DNA of 12,938 bases, from NCBI GenBank assembly GCA_003133005.1, contig PKZI01000096.1:1-12938 (forward strand), read 5' to 3'. Under the pieces are notes generated by a model. The model did no database searches, was not told the DNA's origin, and saw only the letters and a list, made by a program, of their open reading frames with translations. The stretch is from Acidimicrobiaceae bacterium. GTDB taxonomy: Bacteria > Actinomycetota > Acidimicrobiia > Acidimicrobiales > RAAP-2. The translations under genes and the position numbers were made by a program. Every line of letters starts with the position of its first letter. Position 1 is the first letter of the stretch. Below, one piece after another: positions 6,602 through 12,938 of this stretch.

Positions 6602-9600
6602 TTACGCGTGACGGCGACGTCGGAACAATAATGCCATCGCGGAAAGTCCCGCCAGCAGCATTAGAGCGCCAAGTGTCAACAACCCTCCATTGAAGGTTGT
6701 CAGCGCCATCCCACCTGCACCAGTTTGCGGCGCAGCATTGGGAATCTTGTACGACGGATTGGGATTCGAAACTACTCCGGCTGGGGCCGCTGGGGCCGCA
6801 ATCGTGAACGGCTCAGGCGTGCCCGGAGTCACAGCGGCATACGTGGTGTCGCCACTGTAACTGGCCAAGAAGTAGTAACTACCCGCAGGAAGCGTACCGG
6901 TGGTGACTGAAGAGACGGAGCTTCCACTCAAGGTCACCTGGTCAGGCGTGAAGGCCGAGACCAGCGTGCCATTGGGGAACGTTCCCGAGTAAAGCGTGAA
7001 CGTAATAGTTCCCGTTGGTGCCGCTCCTGATCCACTAATCGTCGCGGTGTCAATTGCCGTGGAGCCTGACACAGTTGGATTCGTGGTCAAACTCAGGCTG
7101 ACTGGAGGTGGTGGTGGTCCACCGCCGCCGCCAGGTGGCGGTGTCGTCGTCGTCACTACCAAGACCTCTGGTGAACCGGTGACCGTAGCTGACGTGTAGA
7201 AGGCACTCGCGGCCCCGTCAGGTGTATAGGTCGCCACGAAGTAGTAGCTGCCCGCCGCGAGAGCACCCGTAGGCGTGGACGTCGTCGCAGTGGTCGTCGT
7301 TCCGGCGCCGCTCAGTGTCTCAGTGTCGCTGTAACTCGCCACCAGCGTTCCTGGGTAGGAACCAGACCAAAGCGTAAAGGTCACGTGTCCCGAAGGAGTG
7401 CCTGTCGTGCCTGTCACGGTCACCGTGTCAGTCGCTGACGTGCCGTTAATCGATGGGGTCGTTGACACGTTGATCGAGCCCGCCGCGATACTAAATGGTT
7501 CTGGGAGTCCGATAACAGATGGATAGTTACTGTCACCTGAGTACGTCGCGATGAAGTAGTAATTACCCGGAGCGAGGGAACCCGTCGCCGTTGCGGTCGT
7601 CCCAGTCGCCGTAGTACCAGCACCGCTCAAAGTCTCGCTGTCGACGTAACCGGTGATTTGCGTTCCTCCTGGGTACGTACCGGACCAGAGTGTGAAGGCC
7701 ACCGTACCAGTAGGAGTCACCGTGTTCCCCGTCACTGTCACAGTGTCGGTGGCTGATGTACCAGTCAGCGTGGGCGTCGTCGAAACGCTCACCGTGCAAG
7801 AAGTGACCGAGAACGAACCCGTACCAGTCGTGCCCGAATAGTTAGAGTCACCCGAGTATGTGGCCACGAAGTAGTAGTTGCCTGATGACAGCGTACCGAC
7901 CGTCGCAGACGACAACGAAGCAACTCCATTGACAAGAGTCACGGAAGGGTAGGTCGTCTGCAGCACATTTGCCGAGTTGTACAGACTGAAGACAACCGAA
8001 CCAGTCGGTGTGCCCAACGAACCGCTCACTGTCGCGCTCACGCCCGTCACTGAACATGAAGAAGAGGGCGTTACGGTCACGAGTGGCGTGGCCGAAGCAA
8101 TAGTGAACGGCTCTGGCAATCCCGTCACCGCTGGATAGTTGCCGTCACCTGAGTACGTCGCGATGAAGTAGTAATTACCAGGCGACAATGTCCCTGTCGA
8201 GGTCGACGTTTCGGAGACTGATGCCCCAGCGCCGCTCAAGGTGACGGTGTCGCTGTAGCCAATCACCTGCGTGCCTGGGTAGGTCCCCGACCACAATGTC
8301 CACGTCACCGAACCACCAGGCGTCGCCGTCGATCCGGTCACCGTCACTTTGTCAGTCGCAGATGCGCCACTGAGAGTTGGAGTCGTCGACACAGTCACGG
8401 TGCATGAAGTCACCGTGAAGGTGCCCGTGCCGGTTGAGGACGAGTAGTTGCCGTCACCCGAGTAGGTCGCGAGGAAATAGTAGCCACCCGATGAGAGCGT
8501 GCCAATAGTTGCCGACGGCAATGTGGCTACGCCATTTATGAGAGGTACCGAAGCGTAAGTCGTTTGGAGCGCGTTCGCCGAATTGTAGAGACTAAAGACC
8601 ACCGAACCGGTCGGTGTGCCCGAAGATCCACTCACTGTGGCGCTCACTCCAGTCAGCGCACAGGAAGACGAAGGTGACACCGTCACGTGTGAAAGTGCCG
8701 TCGCGATACTAAACGGCTCGGGCGAACCGACGATCGATGGGTAACTAGTGTCGCCGCTGTACGTCGCGATGAAGTAGTAGTTCCCGGGGGCGAGACTGCC
8801 GGTCGTAGTCGAAGTGACCGCGATTGTAGAGCCATTGCCGGCCAAAGTGACGACGTCACTGTAACCAGTCACCTGCGTACCCGGATAGGTACCCGACCAC
8901 AGTGTGAACGTCACAGTACCCGTGGGCGTTACGGGCGAACCCGTAACTGTGGCCGTGTCGGTTGCCGACGTTCCACTTACCGACGGAACGGTGGACAGAC
9001 TCACCGTGCAGGCCGTGACCGTGAACGATCCAGTACCGCTCGCTGAGGAGTAGTTGCTGTCACCGGAGTACGTCGCGAGGAAGTAGTAACTACCAGTAGG
9101 GATCGTCGCTGACGGCAACGTGGCCACACCAGTATTACTGAGCGTTACCGCGGGGTACGTGTATTGCAGCACGTTTGCCGAGTTGTACAGGCTGAAAACC
9201 ACCGAACCAGTTGGTGTGCCCAACGAACCAGTTACGGTCGCCGTTACTCCGGTCGACGAGCACGATGAGGTGGCGCTCACTGCGACGTGTGGAGTCGCCG
9301 TCGCAATGGTGAACGGCTCCGGTGAGCCCGTGACTGCCGGGTAATTAGTGTCGCCGTTGTACCTCGCGACAAAGTAGTAGCTACCTGGGGCAAGGTTGCC
9401 CGTTGACGTCTGCGTGGTGGCGGTAGCTACTCCTGCACTACCCGCCAATGTTTCGGTGTCGGTGTAGCCAACGACCTGCGTTCCTGGGTAAGTACCAGAC
9501 CAGAGCGTGAACGAAACGGTGCCCGTGGGGGTCATCGATGAACCGGTCACGGTCACTTTGTCGGTTGCTGACAAGCCGCTGATGGAAGGGGTCGTCGACA

Positions 9601-12600
9601 CAGTCACCGTGCAAGCAGCGACGTTGAACGATCCCGTACCTGTCGAAGATGAATAGTTGCCATTCCCCGAGTACGTCGCTACGAAATAGTAGCTACCAGT
9701 CGGAAGCGAACCGATTGTCGACGATGACAGGGTCGCCACGCCCGTATTGCTTAGCGTCACTGACGTGTAGGTCGTCTGAAGCACATTCGCAGAGTTGTAC
9801 AAGCTAAAGACAACCGTGCCAGTCGGTGTGCCCGATGATCCAGTTACCGTCGCGCTCACACTTGTCAGTGAGCAGGATGAAGTTGGCGTGACGCTCACGT
9901 GAGAAACCGCCGCGGCGATGCTGAACGGCTCCGGCGAACCCGTGACTACCGGGTAGTTACTGTCTCCGTTAAAAGTCGCTACGAAGTAGTAATTGCCTGG
10001 AGCGAGCGTTCCCGTTGAGATAGACGATGCCGTGAGCGTGGTGCCACTGCCGCTCAGGGCGACGGTGTCACTGTAACCAGAGATCTGAGTGCCTGGGTAG
10101 GTACCGGACCAAAGCGTGAAGGTCACATAGCCCGACGGGGTCACGGGAGATCCTGTCACGCTCGCCGTATCGATAGCGGACGTACTGCTCACCGTTGGGC
10201 TCGTCGACACACTCACGGTGCAAGCCGCAGCCGTGAAAGTGCCCGTACCTGTCGAAGGTGAGTAGTTAGAGTCGCCGGAATATGCCGCACTGAAGTAGTA
10301 GTTGCCAGCAGCCAGTGCACCAGTCGTGGGAAGAATTGCGGTGCCACCACTCAGCGTTACGGCTGGGTATGTCGTTTGCAACACGTTCGCAGAGTTGTAG
10401 AGGCTAAAGGTCACCGTACCTGTTGGTGTGCCTGAAGAACCTGTAACCGTGGCGCTCACGTTCGTCGCGGAACACGATGAAGTGGGACTTACCGAAACGT
10501 GTGACGTAGCGGTCGCAATAGTAAACGGCTCTGGCGAACCAACGAGTGCTCCATAGTCAAGGTTTCCGTTGTAAGTCGCAATGAAGTAGTAGTTACCAGG
10601 GGCAAGTGACGCGGTAGAGATCGATGACGCGGTCAGCGTACTTCCGCTGCCACTCAAAGCAACGGTGTCACTGTAGCTAGTGATCTGAGTTCCTGGGTAG
10701 GTACCCGACCAAAGCGTGAACGTTACTGAACCCGAAGGCGTCACCGAACTTCCGGTAACCGTCGCGGTGTCAGTCGCGGTAGTGCCACTCACTGAAGGGC
10801 TCGTGGACAGACTGACCGAGCACGACGAAACCGTGAAGAGTGAACTCACTGCGCTGTAGCCCGAGTAGTTACTGTCACCCGAGTAGTTCGCGAAGAAGTA
10901 ATAGTTACCCGCGGAAAGAGAAGTAAGTGTCGGCAACGTTGCTACTCCACCGCTCAGCGTGACTGCAGGATACGTGGTCTGCAACACGAATGACGAGTTA
11001 TAGAGGAGGAACGTCACAGTCCCGGTCGGTGTGACCCCAGATCCAGTTACCGTGGCGCTCACGTTGGTAGAAGAGCACGATGACGTCGCAGTCACGGTCT
11101 CATGTGAAGGTGAGGTCGAGATGGTAAGCGGCTCAGGAGAACCGGTGACCGCCGAGTAGGTACCGTTACCGTTATACGTCGCCACGAAGTAGTAACTCCC
11201 TGGTGCGAGTGATGTCGCAGAAGTCGACGTAGCGGTGGTAGTCGAACCGCTACCGCTCAAGGCAGTCGTGTAGCTGTAGCCCGTCTGTGTTCCTGGGTAA
11301 TTTCCCTTGTACAGCGTGAAGGTCACGCTGCCCGAAGGCGTCGTAGAACTACCAGTAACGGTGACAGTGTCGGTCGCCGACGTCCCGCTCACCGACGGAG
11401 TCGTTGACACCGTCGCCGAACACGACGCGACGACGAACGTCGAACTTGATCCTGTCAATGACGAGTAGTTGCTGTCACCCGAATAAGTCGCCTTGAACGA
11501 GTAGTTGCCCGCAGCGAGAGTGCCAATAGTCGACGATGAGAGCGATGCCGATCCTCCGCTCAGCGTTACCGCGGCGTACGTGGTTACAAGAACGTTCGAC
11601 GAGTTGTACAAGCTAAACGTCACTGTGCCAGTCGGTGTGCCCGACGACCCGGAGACGGTCGCGCTCACACTCGCCGTAGAACACGAGGGCGAACTCGGCG
11701 TCAAGTTGAGAGTTGGAGTGCTCGTCGCAATCGAGAACGGCTCAGCGGAACTCGACGCGATTGGTGAATATGTGCCGCTGCCACTATAGGAATCAACCCA
11801 GTAGTAGTAGCCAGGTGCGAGACCTGAGTCCGTGGGCGAGGTAGCAGTGCCGCCACTCAGCGTCACGGCGCTCGACGTGTACACAAGCGAACCTCCGCTG
11901 GAGGGTGAGCTTGATGAGGTCTTGTACAGATTAAAGGTAACGGTCCCGGTCGGTGTGCCCGAAGTCCCCGACACTGTTGCAGAGTCGTGCGCGGAAGTTC
12001 CACTCACGGATGGAGTGGTCAAAATGCTAGGAGTCGCGGCGCCCACGGTGAATGGCTCACATGTGATGGGTGCGTACAACTGCGAAGTGGATCCGCCGAC
12101 GTTGCCGATAAGAGACGGAACGTTCCAGTCGGTGTAAGCAATGATGTAGTAACTACCAGCCGCCAAACCTGTGAAGGCTGGCGACACTGACGTCCCGTAA
12201 GGAACATTGTAACCATTTACGTTCTTCGACGTGTATGGGAACGAAGAACTTGGGTTTGCGTAAACGTACTTACGCTGATAGGGAGCGCTGTAAGGAAGAT
12301 CGGGAAAGCCGCTGATGCCACTACTGACACCACACGTGGTGGGCGTACCTTGAAAAAGATCGTACGTCAATTCGACCGTGGTGGGCGTGCCCATGTTGTG
12401 GACGTACGCAGTGTCAAACACTGTGGCGGGCGCAGGGAGAGTTGTGCTACCTGTTATCGCGGAACCACCACTCTCGGTGCACGAAGTGTAAATTGGCCCA
12501 ACGAATCCGGGTGTGTTGTCAGTCGCGCCTGAAGCCGTGCACGCTGGTGTCGCTCCGGTGTAGATCGTCGTACTGACAACATCGTGCGCACTCGCGACAC

Positions 12601-12727
12601 CGCTGACTACGAATATCGACGACAGGCCCGCAATGAGCGAGATGACTCCGACCCATGCAGTCCCCCGCATAACGCGAGTTCCGTTACGTGATTCGCTGCG
12701 ACGGTTCCGTGGGAAAACCCTAATCAT
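6602..12727 (-). CDS. Giant Ig-like repeat cell-surface protein with C-terminal sorting signal
   Basis: The product has 2041 residues. The start ATG has AAGGAG (12735-12740) seven bases upstream. Residues 1-47 form a long signal peptide: a basic N region, hydrophobic residues about 23-44, and ASA before His48. Residues 48-230 are a unique region with Cys residues; its end (GLAAGSYYIIAYTDW, CEPFTV) resembles a divergent Ig module. From about 232 come 17 Big_3-like modules of roughly 100 residues, recognised by TATVTGSxxTPTGTVTF, LAPGNYYFIATYSGDSNY and SPEPFTI. The first stands alone, 14 form seven alternating couples (about 336-1750), and two follow, separated by a PPPGGGGGPPPPP hinge. The tail (1999-2041) has APQTG, a hydrophobic segment and RRRRHA. 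Ser and Thr dominate and Lys is almost absent from the modules. It is probably a stalk, adhesin or S-layer-like protein; its ligand is unknown. It heads the operon with the two sortase-family genes. Confidence 0.93.
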   Translation of the reverse strand: MIRVFPRNRRSESRNGTRVMRGTAWVGVISLIAGLSSIFVVSGVASAHDVVSTTIYTGATPACTASGATDNTPGFVGPIYTSCTESGGSAITGSTTLPAPATVFDTAYVHNMGTPTTVELTYDLFQGTPTTCGVSSGISGFPDLPYSAPYQRKYVYANPSSSFPYTSKNVNGYNVPYGTSVSPAFTGLAAGSYYIIAYTDWNVPSLIGNVGGSTSQLYAPITCEPFTVGAATPSILTTPSVSGTSAHDSATVSGTSGTPTGTVTFNLYKTSSSSPSSGGSLVYTSSAVTLSGGTATSPTDSGLAPGYYYWVDSYSGSGTYSPIASSSAEPFSIATSTPTLNLTPSSPSCSTASVSATVSGSSGTPTGTVTFSLYNSSNVLVTTYAAVTLSGGSASLSSSTIGTLAAGNYSFKATYSGDSNYSSLTGSSSTFVVASCSATVSTTPSVSGTSATDTVTVTGSSTTPSGSVTFTLYKGNYPGTQTGYSYTTALSGSGSTTTATSTSATSLAPGSYYFVATYNGNGTYSAVTGSPEPLTISTSPSHETVTATSSCSSTNVSATVTGSGVTPTGTVTFLLYNSSFVLQTTYPAVTLSGGVATLPTLTSLSAGNYYFFANYSGDSNYSGYSAVSSLFTVSSCSVSLSTSPSVSGTTATDTATVTGSSVTPSGSVTFTLWSGTYPGTQITSYSDTVALSGSGSTLTASSISTASLAPGNYYFIATYNGNLDYGALVGSPEPFTIATATSHVSVSPTSSCSATNVSATVTGSSGTPTGTVTFSLYNSANVLQTTYPAVTLSGGTAILPTTGALAAGNYYFSAAYSGDSNYSPSTGTGTFTAAACTVSVSTSPTVSSTSAIDTASVTGSPVTPSGYVTFTLWSGTYPGTQISGYSDTVALSGSGTTLTASSISTGTLAPGNYYFVATFNGDSNYPVVTGSPEPFSIAAAVSHVSVTPTSSCSLTSVSATVTGSSGTPTGTVVFSLYNSANVLQTTYTSVTLSNTGVATLSSSTIGSLPTGSYYFVATYSGNGNYSSSTGTGSFNVAACTVTVSTTPSISGLSATDKVTVTGSSMTPTGTVSFTLWSGTYPGTQVVGYTDTETLAGSAGVATATTQTSTGNLAPGSYYFVARYNGDTNYPAVTGSPEPFTIATATPHVAVSATSSCSSTGVTATVTGSLGTPTGSVVFSLYNSANVLQYTYPAVTLSNTGVATLPSATIPTGSYYFLATYSGDSNYSSASGTGSFTVTACTVSLSTVPSVSGTSATDTATVTGSPVTPTGTVTFTLWSGTYPGTQVTGYSDVVTLAGNGSTIAVTSTTTGSLAPGNYYFIATYSGDTSYPSIVGSPEPFSIATALSHVTVSPSSSCALTGVSATVSGSSGTPTGSVVFSLYNSANALQTTYASVPLINGVATLPSATIGTLSSGGYYFLATYSGDGNYSSSTGTGTFTVTSCTVTVSTTPTLSGASATDKVTVTGSTATPGGSVTWTLWSGTYPGTQVIGYSDTVTLSGAGASVSETSTSTGTLSPGNYYFIATYSGDGNYPAVTGLPEPFTIASATPLVTVTPSSSCSVTGVSATVSGSLGTPTGSVVFSLYNSANVLQTTYPSVTLVNGVASLSSATVGTLSSGNYYFVATYSGDSNYSGTTGTGSFSVTSCTVSVSTTPTLTGTSATDTVTVTGNTVTPTGTVAFTLWSGTYPGGTQITGYVDSETLSGAGTTATGTTATATGSLAPGNYYFIATYSGDSNYPSVIGLPEPFSIAAGSINVSTTPSINGTSATDTVTVTGTTGTPSGHVTFTLWSGSYPGTLVASYSDTETLSGAGTTTTATTSTPTGALAAGSYYFVATYTPDGAASAFYTSATVTGSPEVLVVTTTTPPPGGGGGPPPPPVSLSLTTNPTVSGSTAIDTATISGSGAAPTGTITFTLYSGTFPNGTLVSAFTPDQVTLSGSSVSSVTTGTLPAGSYYFLASYSGDTTYAAVTPGTPEPFTIAAPAAPAGVVSNPNPSYKIPNAAPQTGAGGMALTTFNGGLLTLGALMLLAGLSAMALLFRRRRHA
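6605..6733 (-). other. Cell-wall sorting signal, APQTG type
   Basis: The last 43 codons encode APQTG (6719-6733), then 30-odd mostly hydrophobic residues (LTTFNGGLLTLGALMLLAGL, AMALLF) and the basic tail RRRRHA. This is the tripartite form of a sortase substrate. The motif departs from LPXTG at the first position (Ala) and from the LAXTG of class E sortases at the first two positions. Confidence 0.85.
7103..7141 (-). other. Pro/Gly hinge between the last two Ig-like modules
   Basis: Thirteen codons encode PPPGGGGGPPPPP, after a run of four Thr. It separates the C-terminal module from the rest of the stalk and probably acts as a flexible or wall-spanning linker near the anchor. Confidence 0.85.
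7478..11722 (-). repeat. Seven tandem two-module repeats of about 600-612 bp inside the surface-protein gene
   Basis: The recurring codons for EPFTI (plus-strand versions of AACGGCTC) lie near 7498, 8107, 8713, 9313, 9925, 10525, 11129 and 11737, a spacing of 600-612 bases. Each unit encodes an A module with FSLYNSANVLQTTYP and two Cys, then a B module with FTLWSGTYPGTQ and no Cys. Units are similar but clearly diverged, so the array is old or under selection rather than freshly amplified. Confidence 0.9.
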
Positions 12728-12766
12728 GCCAATTCTCCTTCAGCCCCTGCTCGGGAAAGTTTGTCA

Positions 12767-12790
12767 AAAGTTGACGCTGTTGTCAACTTT
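12767..12790. promoter_or_regulatory. Perfect 9-bp dyad upstream of the surface-protein operon
   Basis: AAAGTTGAC (12767-12775) and GTCAACTTT (12782-12790) are exact inverse copies around GCTGTT. The dyad lies about 40 bases before the start codon, next to the Shine-Dalgarno region. It may be an operator or, if transcribed, a 5'-UTR hairpin. The minus-strand TTGACA inside it resembles a -35 box, but no good -10 follows at the right distance. Confidence 0.5.
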
Positions 12791-12799
12791 GTGACGTTG

Positions 12800-12848
12800 T
12801 GTTGTGATTGCGCTGCCCTGAGGGTCCATCCTAGCGGTAATCACAACA
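12800..12848. promoter_or_regulatory. Perfect 10-bp inverted repeat around a putative -10, upstream of the operon
   Basis: TGTTGTGATT (12800-12809) and AATCACAACA (12839-12848) are exact inverse copies 29 bases apart. On the minus strand the interval contains TAGGAT (12833-12828), a possible -10 box about 100 bases before the start codon; I see no strong -35. The spacing of the half-sites suits a repressor or activator binding both sides of a promoter. Beyond 12849 to the window end I see no gene or other clear site. Confidence 0.4.
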
Positions 12849-12938
12849 AATTTCAGCGCGATGACGTAATTCACAATGAATATCGTCTGTCCGTTTATTC
12901 CGACCAGCCTCTCGGGTGATCGCGGTTGACCGATGTTT

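Noticed and set aside
7478..11722. CRISPR-like impression from the regularly spaced similar stretches
   Set aside because: The repeats are about 600 bp long, diverged and continuously coding in one frame; they are protein-domain repeats, not an array.
11505..12137. Plus-strand ORFs antisense to the repeat gene, with regular Val/Thr-rich patterns
   Set aside because: They mirror the Ser/Thr-rich repeats on the other strand and lack ribosome-binding sites.

Overview
The window looks like a chromosomal segment of a moderately GC-rich actinobacterium, perhaps Acidimicrobiia-like. I base this on the fused NAD(P)HX repair enzyme, the class-E/F-like sortases, the very long Ser/Thr-rich Ig-repeat surface protein and frequent GTG starts. 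Placement below phylum is a guess.

Left part (1-3202): the 3' end of an anthranilate synthase component I gene (trpE, plus strand, cut by the window edge) converges on a minus-strand fused NAD(P)HX epimerase/dehydratase gene (nnrE-nnrD). Next, also on the minus strand, is a secreted protein that resembles CAP/SCP-type extracellular proteins. It ends in a hairpin directly after its stop codon.

Middle part (3203-5183): a 466-base divergent spacer holds a hairpin that overlaps a good Shine-Dalgarno and a doubtful 70-residue ORF. It leads into a clear alpha/beta hydrolase of the cofactor-free haloperoxidase/esterase type. Behind the hydrolase lies a stretch of about 680 bases without a convincing gene. 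It is packed with adjacent hairpins, some competing with one another, and G-T wobbles point to a plus-strand RNA.

Right part (5135-12938): a compact minus-strand operon. It begins with two dyad-symmetric elements upstream, then a 2041-residue cell-surface protein. That protein has a signal peptide, a unique N-terminal region, 17 Ig-like modules of which 14 form seven alternating Cys-pair/Cys-free couples, a Pro/Gly hinge and a C-terminal sorting signal with an APQTG motif. A sortase with catalytic His and Cys follows with almost no gap. A second sortase-like protein overlaps its stop by four bases (GTGA). A strong intrinsic terminator closes the operon. In the second sortase-like protein the catalytic Cys is replaced by Val, so it is probably a pseudosortase. 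A near-perfect 18-bp stem lies inside the first codons of the active sortase gene. The simplest reading is a dedicated surface-anchoring cassette: one giant stalk protein, one enzyme to attach it, and one catalytically dead partner of unknown role.
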